This document shows, piece after piece, positions 28,878 through 37,504 of a stretch of 64,000 bases of DNA. A model generated the notes under the pieces. That model was given only the letters and a program-made list of their open reading frames with translations, was not told the origin of the DNA and ran no database searches. A program made the translations under genes and the position numbers. This DNA is from Ahrensia marina (GTDB taxonomy: Bacteria > Pseudomonadota > Alphaproteobacteria > Rhizobiales > Rhizobiaceae), in assembly GCF_001293565.1 (NCBI RefSeq), contig NZ_JXMU01000019.1:1-64000 (forward strand), given 5' to 3'. How positions within the stretch are numbered: position 1 is the first letter of the stretch; every line of letters starts with the position of its first letter.

Positions 28878-29032
28878 TGTAACTTCCATTTTACTTTTCA
28901 CGTGCATGTGAGCTGTTAAGGTTTTAAAGGGCAAGCTGAGCAAGCCTTAAAAAACAAGATGGGCGATTGGTATTCAATGCGTCGTTGAAAATCAACGAAA
29001 ACGAGCACTGGATATTCGAAACAGGGGTAATA

Positions 29033-29899
29033 ATGGTGATTAAGCGCAAAGATAATGTCTGGGATCCGATTACGGGCTCACATGTGGACCGTCTTCGGGC
29101 AAAAGAAGTGCCGGATACGCCGCAGACGCGTTCTCCTGCTTATCGCCTTGCGTTTGATGATGCAGAGTTTTTGTGCCGTGAAGAGTTGCGTCCGGTCCGC
29201 CTTCAGTTGGAATTGTTGAAACCCGAAATGGTTCTGGAAGAGGCAGGCATCAAATCGACAGTGGTTATGTTCGGCGGAGCACGTATTCCGGAGCCAGGCG
29301 GTGCTGCATGGGCTGCCAAAAACGAAATCCAGAAAAAAAATCTGGAAGCAAATGCGGAATATTACGACGAGGCACGCAGTTTCGCGCGCCTTTGTTCTGA
29401 GCATTCAGCAACGACAGATTACAGTGAAATGGTTGTCGTTACCGGCGGCGGGCCGGGCGTTATGGAAGCGGGGAACCGCGGTGCACATGACGTTGGTGCA
29501 CCGTCTATCGGTTTGAATATTGTGTTGCCGCACGAACAGGCACCCAACGAATATGTGACGCCTGAACTCAGCCTTAATTTCCATTATTTTGCGATTCGCA
29601 AAATGCACTTCCTTTTACGTGCAAAAGCAATAACCGTCTTTCCTGGCGGGTTCGGCACAATGGACGAAATGTTTGAAGCGCTGACATTGATCCAAACCGG
29701 CCGAATGGAAAAAGTACCTTTTATTCTTTTTGGCAAGTCGTTCTGGGATAGCGCGATCAATCTGCAGTTCCTGGCCGAGCAGGGAACTATTTCTCCCGAT
29801 GACCCGGATCTTTTTCATGTTGTCGATACGGCTGAAGAGGCATGGAGCATAATTGCAAAATATTACGAACTTGAGAGCGAAGTGGAACCTTCAACTTAG
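29033..29899 (+). CDS. LOG-family (TIGR00730) nucleotide phosphoribohydrolase-like protein
   Basis: This cytosolic protein (288 residues from the ATG at 29033, preceded by CAGGGG) belongs to the lysine-decarboxylase-like/LOG family. Relatives cleave nucleoside 5'-monophosphates and may make free cytokinin-type bases. The family signature FPGGFGTMDE (about residues 202-211) and TGGGPGVMEAGNRGA are present and hold the expected catalytic Glu and Arg. It is longer than plant LOG by about 70 N-terminal residues, as in other long proteobacterial members. It is divergent from dapD, and a small charged-protein gene follows after 31 bases. Confidence 0.85.
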   Translation: MVIKRKDNVWDPITGSHVDRLRAKEVPDTPQTRSPAYRLAFDDAEFLCREELRPVRLQLELLKPEMVLEEAGIKSTVVMFGGARIPEPGGAAWAAKNEIQKKNLEANAEYYDEARSFARLCSEHSATTDYSEMVVVTGGGPGVMEAGNRGAHDVGAPSIGLNIVLPHEQAPNEYVTPELSLNFHYFAIRKMHFLLRAKAITVFPGGFGTMDEMFEALTLIQTGRMEKVPFILFGKSFWDSAINLQFLAEQGTISPDDPDLFHVVDTAEEAWSIIAKYYELESEVEPST

Positions 29900-29930
29900 T
29901 TGGCCGTTTCTGTTTTTAAAGGAGTGAATT

Positions 29931-30167
29931 ATGTCATCCGAAAAGATTAGTCAGCAACAGTCAGAAGTATCAGAAACGTATGACGAGCTCATACCTTCGC
30001 ATCAAAAACGTGATGTTCGGGCAGAAAGACGCCGTTCCGAGGAAGGTAATGATACCAAGCGCAATCTCGTTGATAAGTCGCCCGAGAAGCATAAAGCCAA
30101 CAAAGTCAAAGGCCATGGATTGGTTGATATCAGTGAACGTTCTAAACGGGCACGTAGCAGCGGATAA
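29931..30167 (+). CDS. Small, highly charged protein of unknown function
   Basis: This 78-residue frame is preceded by AAAGGAGTGAATT, a near-ideal ribosome site, which makes it a real gene. It is almost wholly hydrophilic, with no Cys, Trp or Phe, and rich in Lys, Arg, Glu and Ser; it is probably disordered. There is no signal peptide or membrane segment. It lies 31 bases after the LOG-family gene and before a hairpin at 30186-30216. I do not recognise the family. Possible roles include nucleic-acid binding or stress protection, but neither is supported beyond composition. Confidence 0.7.
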   Translation: MSSEKISQQQSEVSETYDELIPSHQKRDVRAERRRSEEGNDTKRNLVDKSPEKHKANKVKGHGLVDISERSKRARSSG

Positions 30168-30185
30168 TCCTCCGTCAGCCAATTT

Positions 30186-30216
30186 CGACCAGAATAGCAC
30201 CCCGCTTTTCTGGTCG
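30186..30216. terminator. Hairpin between convergent genes, possible terminator
   Basis: CGACCAGAA (30186-30194) pairs perfectly with TTCTGGTCG (30208-30216) around a 13-base loop. It sits between the end of the small charged-protein gene and the end of the HAD phosphatase gene. Neither side has a long T run, so termination strength is uncertain. Confidence 0.45.
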
Positions 30217-30223
30217 GCCTCAC

Positions 30224-30928
30224 CTACCGCGTGATTGCGGTCAGAAACTGTGTGAGATCGTCCGTTGAATAATCAACGTAATCTGTGGCGCCATCATGCT
30301 CCCAATGCTCAGAGAATGTTGGCTCGAAATTATTGGGAACAATGAGAATGGTTTTCATGCCCATCTCTTTCGGCACTTCTAGGTTCCTTGCAAGATCTTC
30401 AAACATCGCCGCTTTTTGCGTATCCACGCGGTGAAGAGCTTTGAATTTATCATAAGTTTCGCGCGCCGGCTTTGGCACGAGATTAGCTGCAACCACATCA
30501 AATATTTCATCAAAATGATCAAGTATTCCAAGCTGCCTTGCCGTATTTTCAGCATGTTTGGTATCACCATTGGTGAAAATCAACTTGCGGCCCGGCAGTG
30601 CTTTTATGGCTTCTCCAAGGGCAGGGTTTGGATCAAGCCATGAATAATCTATGTCATGGACATAATTGAGAAACTCATCGGCTGAAACTTGGTAATTTGC
30701 CATAAGGCCGCGCAGGGTGGTGCCATATTCAAGATAATATTTTTTTTGCAGTGCGCGCGCTTCATCCTTCGGCAGTTGCAGGATGTTTGAAACATACTCT
30801 GTCATCTTCACATCGATCTGTGAAAACAGATTCGTGTGGTGCGGGTAGAGCGTATTATCAAGATCAAAAACCCACTCGGTAATGTGGGCAAAATCTTCAG
30901 GGCTTGCGGTTTTCGTTGTCTTTATCAT
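30224..30928 (-). CDS. HAD-superfamily pyrimidine 5'-nucleotidase-like phosphatase
   Basis: This cytosolic phosphatase of 234 residues (from ATG 30928) is of the Sdt1/Phm8 type, whose members dephosphorylate pyrimidine nucleotides. HAD motif I is WVFDLDNTLYPH with the nucleophilic Asp, motif II is FTNGD, and motifs III/IV are seen as KPARETYDKF and AAMFEDLARNLEVPKEMG. The sequence AGGAGGA lies only one base before this ATG, which is unusually tight; a TTG 27 bases upstream is the alternative. In related genomes this gene sits between argB and dapD, as it nearly does here. Confidence 0.88.
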   Translation of the reverse strand: MIKTTKTASPEDFAHITEWVFDLDNTLYPHHTNLFSQIDVKMTEYVSNILQLPKDEARALQKKYYLEYGTTLRGLMANYQVSADEFLNYVHDIDYSWLDPNPALGEAIKALPGRKLIFTNGDTKHAENTARQLGILDHFDEIFDVVAANLVPKPARETYDKFKALHRVDTQKAAMFEDLARNLEVPKEMGMKTILIVPNNFEPTFSEHWEHDGATDYVDYSTDDLTQFLTAITR

Positions 30929-31004
30929 TCCTCCTATATGGCACGGTAATGGCAAAATGCCATGCGCCTATTGCCAAATTTTTATGTGCCATCAATAAGC
31001 AGCC

Positions 31005-31910
31005 ATGGAAATTTGGATTCTCATTACCATCGCCGCTGCCTTTGTGCAGAATATCCGGTCCGGCTTGCAAAAACATCTGCGTGAGCAAATGGGTACAGCC
31101 GGCGCAACTTTTGTACGCTTTGGTTTCGGTGTCCCCTTCGCCATGGCTTTTCTGGGCTTTGCGTTGCTTGCGACAGACAGTGAGTTACCAGTCATTGAAA
31201 GTGACTTTTGGGGCTGGATCATTGTTGCTGCTTTGGCGCAAATTGGGGCACAAGCTTTGCTCATCATGCTTTTCACGATGAGAAACTTTGCCGTCGGTTC
31301 AGCTTACATTCGTGTGGAGCCGGTGCTCGCGGCAATATTTGGCTTTGTATTGCTATTTGAAACGCCGACATTGCCGCTGGTCACTGCTGTTTTTGTTTCA
31401 GTTGTCGGCGTTATGATGATCACAATGGCCCATGCCCATGTTGGCATTTGGTCGCTTGCCTCTGCTGTCACCAAGCGAGAAGCGCAAGTCGGATTGGCGT
31501 CTGCGGCGATGTTTGGGCTCGCAGCGGTCTCGTTTCGGGGAGCTTCCCTTTCACTTGGCGGTCCTAATTTTCTTGTTCAGGGAGGCGTGACACTTTGCAT
31601 CGCGATTACACTTCAAGCGGCGATCATGGCTTCATGGATTGCGATCAAAGACCCTGCTGATTTCAAACGAATTGCAATTAAGTGGAAAACCAGCCTCATG
31701 GTTGGTTTTGTAGGAGCACTGGCGTCCTTTGGCTGGTTTACTGCCATGACGCTTGAACAGGCTGCTGCGGTAAAAGCTGTTGCGCAGATAGAAATGCTGT
31801 TCGCATTTGCGACATCTTATTTTGTGTTTAAAGAACGCATGAACAAGCGTGAAATTATCGGGTGTTTGCTGATCGTGTGCGGCGTACTCGTGCTTGCGCT
31901 GATGAGTTAA
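31005..31910 (+). CDS. EamA-domain DMT-family transporter
   Basis: This inner-membrane protein of 301 residues has ten predicted segments in two EamA-like halves. The first half contains GATFVRFGFGVPFAMAF and SAYIRVEPVLAAIFG; the second contains AAAVKAVAQIEMLFAFATSYFVFKE, given here as separate short matches (VKAVAQIEMLFAF), the pattern typical of the family. The substrate is unknown. It is divergent from the HAD phosphatase gene with 76 bases between the chosen starts, and precedes the IMPACT-family gene on the same strand. Confidence 0.86.
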   Translation: MEIWILITIAAAFVQNIRSGLQKHLREQMGTAGATFVRFGFGVPFAMAFLGFALLATDSELPVIESDFWGWIIVAALAQIGAQALLIMLFTMRNFAVGSAYIRVEPVLAAIFGFVLLFETPTLPLVTAVFVSVVGVMMITMAHAHVGIWSLASAVTKREAQVGLASAAMFGLAAVSFRGASLSLGGPNFLVQGGVTLCIAITLQAAIMASWIAIKDPADFKRIAIKWKTSLMVGFVGALASFGWFTAMTLEQAAAVKAVAQIEMLFAFATSYFVFKERMNKREIIGCLLIVCGVLVLALMS

Positions 31911-31937
31911 CCGGCAAATGCTCTAGTTAGGGCTATT

Positions 31938-32291
31938 TTGAAAATACTAGAAAATATCATTACAGATCGCGGTTCTAAATATGCAGTTTCTGGCGGAAAA
32001 TGCCGGTCTGCTGATGAGGCAAAGGATTTTATCGCTCAGTTAAAGCGAAACAAGAAATTCGCGAAAGCAACGCATAATAGCTGGGGGCTGATTTGCGATG
32101 ACGGGCCTGTGAAAAATGATGATGGTGAAAGCGGTGCAGGCATGGTTATTTTACGCATGCTGGAGCGTGAGGAAGTGCATAACCACATCATTGTCGTGAC
32201 CCGTTGGTATGGCGGAAAGCACCTCGGCGGAGACCGCTTCCGGCATGTGCAGGATGCTGTACGTCAATATCTAATGGCTAAATCCGAGTAA
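31938..32291 (+). CDS. IMPACT (YigZ N-terminal) family protein
   Basis: This 117-residue cytosolic protein is a stand-alone UPF0029/IMPACT domain. The central motif HNSWGLICDDG...NDDGESGAG and the ending VVTRWYGGKHLGGDRFRHV are the family hallmarks. E. coli YigZ is about 205 residues with a second domain; that domain is missing here and nothing downstream encodes it, as is usual in rhizobia. It starts with TTG, with AGGG six bases upstream, and ends six bases before the convergent argB stop. In eukaryotes the domain acts in translation control; the bacterial role is unknown. Confidence 0.85.
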   Translation: MKILENIITDRGSKYAVSGGKCRSADEAKDFIAQLKRNKKFAKATHNSWGLICDDGPVKNDDGESGAGMVILRMLEREEVHNHIIVVTRWYGGKHLGGDRFRHVQDAVRQYLMAKSE

Positions 32292-32297
32292 GAAACT

Positions 32298-33188
32298 TTA
32301 CGGCACAATGAGCGTACCGGCGCCATGCTCGGTAAATAGCTCTAAAAGAACGGCATGGGGAACTTTGCCGTTTAATATCACCACACCCTCAACACCTTCT
32401 TTAATGGCGTGGATACAGTTCTCAATCTTCGGGATCATGCCGCCGGTTGCCGTACCATCCTTGATGAGGGTTTCAGCTTCGCTGACGGTAAGCTCTTTTA
32501 TCAGCTTGCCCTGTTTGTCTAGAACACCAGGAACATCGGTCAGGAACAGGAGCCGTTTGGCGTGTGCTGAACCGGCTATAGCCCCGGCAAAAGTATCGGC
32601 GTTGATATTATATGTGTTGCCGTCGCGGCCGGGCGCTACAGGTGCAATGACAGGGATCATTTCTGACTTGGCAAGCAGGTTGAGCAATGTGTGGTCAATT
32701 TCGGATGGTTCGCCAACAAAGCCAAGATCGAGCACGCGTTCAATATTGCTGTCAGGATCGACGATTGTTTTCTTGGCTTTTTCGGCAAAAACCATATTGC
32801 CGTCTTTGCCGCAAAGGCCAATCGCCCATTCGCCGGCCTCGTTGATCAATTGCACGATCTCTTTGTTGATTGAACCGGCGAGCACCATCTCAACAATTTC
32901 GACAGTGGCCTGATCCGTAACGCGCAAGCCTCCTTCAAATTTCGACTCTATGCCCATCTTGTCGAGCATTTTGCCAATTTGAGGTCCGCCGCCATGAACC
33001 ACAACGGGATTAACGCCGGATTGTTTGAGCAGTGCGATGTCCTGTGCGAAGGCTTTTCCAAGCGTGGCATCGCCCATGGCATGACCGCCATATTTGACCA
33101 CAATCGTCCGGTTCTCATAGCGCTGCATGAATGGCAATGCTTTTGCCAGAACGGCTGCTTCGAATTCCGGTGCGCTGAGTTCAGTCAT
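32298..33188 (-). CDS. argB: Acetylglutamate kinase
   Basis: ArgB phosphorylates N-acetyl-L-glutamate, the second step of arginine synthesis. The 296-residue protein has the amino-acid-kinase features KYGGHAMGD (about 29-37), VHGGGPQIG (about 64-72) and the C-terminal [10 protein letters not shown]. An N-terminal helix (residues 1-22) is of the kind found in arginine-sensitive hexameric enzymes, so feedback inhibition is likely. It lies 61 bases downstream of engB on the same strand, the usual rhizobial neighbour, and is convergent with the IMPACT gene. Confidence 0.96.
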   Translation of the reverse strand: MTELSAPEFEAAVLAKALPFMQRYENRTIVVKYGGHAMGDATLGKAFAQDIALLKQSGVNPVVVHGGGPQIGKMLDKMGIESKFEGGLRVTDQATVEIVEMVLAGSINKEIVQLINEAGEWAIGLCGKDGNMVFAEKAKKTIVDPDSNIERVLDLGFVGEPSEIDHTLLNLLAKSEMIPVIAPVAPGRDGNTYNINADTFAGAIAGSAHAKRLLFLTDVPGVLDKQGKLIKELTVSEAETLIKDGTATGGMIPKIENCIHAIKEGVEGVVILNGKVPHAVLLELFTEHGAGTLIVP

Positions 33189-33249
33189 GAGAAATATCCG
33201 ATAATGTTTCGGGAAATTGCATAGCGGTGTTCGTCCTACCCGTCCAGCG

Positions 33250-33918
33250 CTATGGATTGATTGCTTTGGCTATGGCTTCACGCAGATCATCCAGACCACG
33301 GGATTTCTCCGACGAAGTTGCTATGACTTCCGGGTAGGCCGCGGGACTCTTCTTGATCTTGTCGAGCGTTTCATCAATCATCCGCGGAATTGCCGGCGCT
33401 TTAATCTTGTCTGTCTTGGTCAGGACCAGTTGGTAAGACATCGCTGCCTTATCCATGAGCTTCATCGCATCAAGATCGTTTTGCTTGACGCCATGGCGCG
33501 CATCAATGAGCAGGAATATTCGTTTGAGCGTGACCCGCCCGCGCATATATTCAAACACCAGTTCGGTCCATCTTTCGACCATTTCAATTGGTGCTTTCGC
33601 ATAACCGTAACCGGGCATATCAACAATTGCCAATGGCGGCAGGTTATCCATTGCGCCGGAAAAACCTTCCGGAACAAAAAAGTTTAACTCTTGTGTACGC
33701 CCCGGCGTATTGGATGTACGCGCCAAGCCGTTTTTACCTGTTAAGGCATTGATGAGTGAGGATTTGCCAACATTGGAACGGCCCGCAAACGCGATCTCGG
33801 GCGGGCCGAGCGGCGGTAAAAACTCCATGGACGGAACACCTTTAACGAAAGCCCAGTTTCCGTGGGCTTTCAAGGCGGCATCAACCGCTTGGCGGGATAG
33901 TTCGGTTTCGTTGGTCAT
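33250..33918 (-). CDS. engB: Ribosome biogenesis GTPase YihA/YsxC
   Basis: This essential GTPase helps assemble the 50S subunit. The 222-residue protein has G1 (GRSNVGKS, about 47-54), a G2 Thr in [10 protein letters not shown]3 (DMPGYG), G4 (TKTDK) and G5 (TSSEKSRG) in order. Length is normal. Its start overlaps the stop of the acetyltransferase gene upstream by four bases (ATGA), so it is translationally coupled to an accessory enzyme. argB follows 61 bases downstream. Confidence 0.95.
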   Translation of the reverse strand: MTNETELSRQAVDAALKAHGNWAFVKGVPSMEFLPPLGPPEIAFAGRSNVGKSSLINALTGKNGLARTSNTPGRTQELNFFVPEGFSGAMDNLPPLAIVDMPGYGYAKAPIEMVERWTELVFEYMRGRVTLKRIFLLIDARHGVKQNDLDAMKLMDKAAMSYQLVLTKTDKIKAPAIPRMIDETLDKIKKSPAAYPEVIATSSEKSRGLDDLREAIAKAINP

Positions 33919-34565
33919 GCTTCTCTTTTCGCCGCTTTGAGTAAAAGATCAAGGTCGCCGCCGCGAATTGCATCAAGATTCTGGGAGATTTGGGCCGCAG
34001 GCCAGTCCCACCACGCAATATCGACCAGTGTCTCAATGGTTTTGTCATCAAATCTTTGTTTGATGATTTTTGCCGGATTGCCGCCTGCGATGCTATAGGG
34101 CGCGATATCGCGCGTAACGACAGATTTGGATGCAATAATCGCTCCATCGCCAATCTTGACGCCAGGCATGATTGTGCAGTCCATACCGATCCAGACATCA
34201 TTGCCGATGACAGTGCCGCCCCGGCTTGCTTCGGTCCAGACTTTCGGGTCAAAGCCTTGCTCCCAACCGTTACCAAAAATATTGAACGGATAGGTTGAAA
34301 AGCCATTCATCGCGTGGTTGGCACCATTCATGATGAACTGAGTTCCGGTGGCAATCGCACAAAATTTGCCGATGATCAGCTTGTCGCCGTAAAAATCATG
34401 ATGGTGCAGCACATTGTTTTCTTCAAAGCGCTCTGCGCCGGTCGGGTCATCATAATAGGTATAATCGCCGATACAGATATTGGGTTTGGTGATGAAGTTT
34501 TTCAGGAATACTGCGCGTGGATATCCGTCGAGCGGATACAGTGTATCTGGGCTAGGGCCGTGCAT
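33915..34565 (-). CDS. Hexapeptide-repeat O-acetyltransferase (Vat/CatB-like)
   Basis: This 216-residue cytosolic enzyme resembles the xenobiotic acetyltransferases, including virginiamycin (Vat) and chloramphenicol (CatB) types. The typical start [21 protein letters not shown] (shortened) is followed by the catalytic-His loop region [17 protein letters not shown] and a left-handed beta-helix with [23 protein letters not shown]-type repeats, ending in [12 protein letters not shown]. Chromosomal members without a proven drug substrate are common, so resistance is not implied. It sits between yidC and engB, where most rhizobial genomes have nothing, and overlaps the engB start by four bases. 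Confidence 0.87.
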   Translation of the reverse strand: MHGPSPDTLYPLDGYPRAVFLKNFITKPNICIGDYTYYDDPTGAERFEENNVLHHHDFYGDKLIIGKFCAIATGTQFIMNGANHAMNGFSTYPFNIFGNGWEQGFDPKVWTEASRGGTVIGNDVWIGMDCTIMPGVKIGDGAIIASKSVVTRDIAPYSIAGGNPAKIIKQRFDDKTIETLVDIAWWDWPAAQISQNLDAIRGGDLDLLLKAAKREA

Positions 34566-34688
34566 AATAAAGCTCCATTTGAAATTGAGATGTCAAATTG
34601 CCCGCTTGTCGCGGGAGAGAGCTTAATTGTTCACTGCACTTACTCCTGTTTCTCCGGCTGTATAAAATGAATCGGCGCCAAAAACAAG

Positions 34689-34714
34689 AAAGGCCGCCCA
34701 ATAGGGCAGCCTTT
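34689..34714 (-). terminator. Intrinsic terminator after yidC
   Basis: AAAGGCCGCCC (34689-34699) pairs with GGGCAGCCTTT (34704-34714) with one mismatch, around an AATA loop. Read on the minus strand the hairpin is followed by a T-rich stretch (CTTGTTTTTGG). It lies 24 bases past the yidC stop and would separate the rpmH-rnpA-yidC transcript from the acetyltransferase-engB-argB genes. Confidence 0.8.
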
Positions 34715-34738
34715 CAAGAAAGTTTGGTGTGTCAGAAG

Positions 34739-36580
34739 CTAGGTTGCGCTGCCGCTACCTTTGCCAAACATTGCTTTGATATTATCAACAAGAGCAATTT
34801 CAGCACCGTTCTTCTTCATGATGTAGCCCTGCTGAATAATTGAAAGCAGGTTGTTCCAGGCCCAGTAAATCACTAGTCCGGCCGGGAAGGTTGAGAGCAT
34901 GAACGTGAAGACAACCGGCATCCAGCGGAAAATCATCTGCTGCGTGGGGTCCGGTGGTGCAGGGTTCATCTGCATTTGAATGAACATCGTAATGCCCATG
35001 AGAAGCGGCCATACACCCAAGAGCACGAAGGCCGGCAGAACTTCTGCTGCGCCCCATGGAATGAGCCCGAACAACTCCCAAATGCTTGATGGGTCTGGCG
35101 CTGACAAATCCTGTATCCATCCGAAGAATGGCGCGTGACGCATCTCGATGGTGATATAGATCACTTTATAGAGCGCAAAGAACACAGGAATCTGGATCAG
35201 CATCGGCCAGCAACCGGCAACCGGATTGATCTTTTCTTTCTTGTACAGCTCCATCATCGCTTTTTGCATTTTTTCGCGATCGTCACCGTATTTCTCTTTG
35301 ATTTCCTGCATCTTTGGCTGGACAACTTTCATACGCGCCATTGACTTGTATGACTTGCTGGCAAGCGGGAAAAATACAGCTTTTACGATGACCGTTGTTA
35401 GAAGAATCGCGACACCAAAGTTGCCGATCAATTCATACAGCGGGTTCATGATGTAGGTGAAAAGCGGCTTCGTGATGAAGTGGAACCAGCCCCAGTCAAT
35501 CATCAGCTCAAACTGACGGATACCTTGGTCGGCTTCGTAGCCATCAATAATGCTTGTCTTTTTCGCACCGGCAAAAAGCTGCGACTTAACAGTCGTTGTC
35601 GCACCGGGCGCAACAGAAATTGCATCGGTTAGATAGTCTGACTGATATCGCGGCGTGCCTTGTGTGAAATAAGAATAGCGCGGCTGGAACGATGTCTGTG
35701 CACCGCCGCCGCCAGGAATAAGAGCTGTTGCCCAATATTTATCAGTGATGCCAAGCCAGCCATCTTGCGACTTATCCGGTGTGATTGTCCCTTCATCTTC
35801 CATTTCTGCGAAAGTCGTCTCCAGCAAACCTTGTTCACCGGTGACGCCAACCATACCTTCATGAAGGATAAAGATCGGTGCGGTTTCAGGTTTGAAGTAG
35901 CGTGTTGTGCGGCCGTAATTCTGTATGGAAACAGCTTCCGCACCTGTGTTTTCAACAGCATCAGTAATCGTGAACAGATATTGATCGTCGATCTCAATCG
36001 TGCGGTTAAATGTCAATCCGTTAGGCGCGTCGTAAGTCAGTGTTACCGGTGAGGAAGGCGTCAATGTAGCATTTGCCGGCGCGGACCACTGTGTGTTCGG
36101 GCCAGGTGCCCCTTCAAAGCCAGCATAGCCAAACTCGGCAATATAGGCACGTTCAGCACCGGCAGGTGTCAAGACGTCAACGATTGGGGAGCTTTTGTCT
36201 ACCGTGACGTGGTAGTTTTTAAGCGACAAATCATCAAAGCGTGCGCCTTTAAGATTGATCGAGCCTTTGAGCAGGTCTGTATCAATAGCGATGCGCTCGC
36301 TGCTGGCCAAAACGCTAGCGCGATCCGTAGTCACTGCACCGGCAGTATCCGAACCAGCTTGCGGTATATCACCGTTGGATGCAGCATTGCCGGAAGGATT
36401 TGCAACAGGAATATCGCCTGATGGACTGGTGGAAGGGGACGTTTGCGGATTGGCGGCTTGCTGCGCAATCTCGGCTTGGCGCTGATCCTCAATGCGCGGA
36501 TTGACATAGAAAATCTGCCAAAGCGACAGAATGCCAACCGACAGTGCGATGGTCAAAAAGAGATTGCGGTTATTATCCAT
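34739..36580 (-). CDS. yidC: Membrane protein insertase YidC
   Basis: YidC inserts and folds proteins in the inner membrane, alone or with SecYEG. The 613-residue protein starts with one membrane segment (about 6-24), then has a Gln/Ser/Pro-rich linker, the large periplasmic beta-sandwich (about 75-365) and the conserved five-segment core (about 375-590) with MKVVQPKMQEIKEKYGDD-like cytosolic loop and the pattern NPVAGCWPMLIQIPVFFALYK (shortened: PVAGCWPMLIQIPVF). It follows rnpA by three bases, leaving no room for yidD, which often sits there. A terminator follows. Confidence 0.96.
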   Translation of the reverse strand: MDNNRNLFLTIALSVGILSLWQIFYVNPRIEDQRQAEIAQQAANPQTSPSTSPSGDIPVANPSGNAASNGDIPQAGSDTAGAVTTDRASVLASSERIAIDTDLLKGSINLKGARFDDLSLKNYHVTVDKSSPIVDVLTPAGAERAYIAEFGYAGFEGAPGPNTQWSAPANATLTPSSPVTLTYDAPNGLTFNRTIEIDDQYLFTITDAVENTGAEAVSIQNYGRTTRYFKPETAPIFILHEGMVGVTGEQGLLETTFAEMEDEGTITPDKSQDGWLGITDKYWATALIPGGGGAQTSFQPRYSYFTQGTPRYQSDYLTDAISVAPGATTTVKSQLFAGAKKTSIIDGYEADQGIRQFELMIDWGWFHFITKPLFTYIMNPLYELIGNFGVAILLTTVIVKAVFFPLASKSYKSMARMKVVQPKMQEIKEKYGDDREKMQKAMMELYKKEKINPVAGCWPMLIQIPVFFALYKVIYITIEMRHAPFFGWIQDLSAPDPSSIWELFGLIPWGAAEVLPAFVLLGVWPLLMGITMFIQMQMNPAPPDPTQQMIFRWMPVVFTFMLSTFPAGLVIYWAWNNLLSIIQQGYIMKKNGAEIALVDNIKAMFGKGSGSAT

Positions 36581-36583
36581 GGT

Positions 36584-36988
36584 TTACACGTCCGGTTTCG
36601 CATTGTGGGCGGCTGGTCGAACATCAAGCCGCTTGTGGGATTTTCGTATGAGGTCAGCAATATCTGACTGCAATGTGACAAATGGCACCGTTAAAGCGTT
36701 CGGCTTTGCAATGAACACATAGTTATTGCCGTCGCGCATTTTTAGGTTTTTTGCGCTTTGAATTGCAGCGCGCATACGCCGTTTGATGCGGTTACGTTTT
36801 ACCGCATTACCGTTTTTCTTGGTTACGGTGAACCCGATGCGCGGATGATCGCGGTTTTCACCCACAATCTGTGCTTCGCACCGCAAAGCTTTGGCGGTGG
36901 CGCGAACGCCATTGCGCGCGCTGAGAAACTCAGCACGCTTTCGCATCATGTGAGGAAGATTTTTCTTTGCTTTTCCGGATTGTGCCAT
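36584..36988 (-). CDS. rnpA: Ribonuclease P protein component
   Basis: RnpA is the protein subunit of RNase P, which matures the 5' ends of tRNAs. The 134-residue basic protein has the family signature KRNRIKRRMRAA (about 68-79), preceded by RIGFTVTKKNGNAV. The region MRKRAEFLSARNG near residue 15 is where many homologues begin, so a start at an internal Met is possible. It lies 32 bases after rpmH and three bases before yidC, the standard order near the origin in many bacteria. Confidence 0.94.
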   Translation of the reverse strand: MAQSGKAKKNLPHMMRKRAEFLSARNGVRATAKALRCEAQIVGENRDHPRIGFTVTKKNGNAVKRNRIKRRMRAAIQSAKNLKMRDGNNYVFIAKPNALTVPFVTLQSDIADLIRKSHKRLDVRPAAHNAKPDV

Positions 36989-37020
36989 GCCCTAAAGCTG
37001 CTCAAAGCCGGTAAGACAAA

Positions 37021-37161
37021 TTAAGCAGAAAGCTTTTTACGGCCTTTAGCGCGGCGACGCGCCAAAACATTGCGGCCGGCAGCAGTTGCCATACGCGAAC
37101 GGAAACCATGACGGCGTGCGCGAACAAGGCGTGAAGGCTGAAAAGTACGTTTCGTTGACAT
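37021..37161 (-). CDS. rpmH: 50S ribosomal protein L34
   Basis: This 46-residue, very basic protein is ribosomal protein L34. It reads [20 protein letters not shown] at its start and contains [21 protein letters not shown] before the ending LSA (both shown in part). The family core is QPSxxxRxRxHGFRxRM, which is fully matched. Two or so extra residues at the N terminus relative to the usual 44 do not matter. It is the first gene of the rpmH-rnpA-yidC unit, with a good promoter candidate about 120 bases upstream. Confidence 0.97.
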   Translation of the reverse strand: MSTKRTFQPSRLVRARRHGFRSRMATAAGRNVLARRRAKGRKKLSA

Positions 37162-37504
37162 GTCTATCTCACCGCACTTGAGCGATGACCTCTAATCTTG
37201 TTACTTGGAAGGACCAGATCGACCGGTAGAGGCGCAATACTTGCTGCCGCCGGACCCTTAAGCCCAATCGTTGGTGGCTTATGATCGACCAAGACCCGAA
37301 TGTCAATGCAATCTGACGGATTTGCATTCAATTCCTTGACGGTGACGGGCCGCAGAACCTTCTCACATTTCCGTGAGGGGAAACGCTGATTCAATCAATA
37401 ACACTCGCTTCACGGGTTTGTTGGTTGTTGTTGAACACAAAAATCAGCATTTCAGAGAAAAGATAAATGGCAGCACGACGCAAGTGCGTTGCAGGAATTA
37501 TGAA
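37162..37504. other. Intergenic region between rpmH and the TVP38 gene
   Basis: These 343 bases separate divergent genes. They hold the probable rpmH promoter (37279-37306) and a leader of about 110 bases for rpmH. The right part must contain the promoter of the TVP38 gene, but I see no clear boxes there beyond an AGGA before its ATG. A 76-codon frame on the minus strand (37164-37394) lacks a family match and a ribosome site, and I do not believe it is coding. Confidence 0.5.
37279..37306 (-). promoter_or_regulatory. Probable rpmH-rnpA-yidC promoter
   Basis: On the minus strand a perfect TTGACA (37306-37301) is followed after 16 bases by TCATAA (37284-37279). This is the best sigma-70-type match upstream of rpmH and would start transcription about 110 bases before its ATG. 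Confidence 0.55.

Noticed and set aside
31911-31937. Second copy of the rhizobial repeat (CCGGCAAATGCTCTAG)
   Set aside because: Only the TGCTCTA core is shared with the left-edge repeat; the GAAAAGTGGG part is missing, so this is too short to call.
31938-32291. Truncated yigZ pseudogene
   Set aside because: The short form with only the IMPACT domain is usual in rhizobia and the domain is complete, so it is not a broken gene.
33915-34565. Antibiotic resistance gene
   Set aside because: The fold family includes Vat and CatB, but many chromosomal members have other substrates, so I report only an acetyltransferase.
37164-37394. 76-codon minus-strand frame upstream of rpmH
   Set aside because: It covers the likely rpmH promoter and leader and shows no family resemblance or ribosome site.
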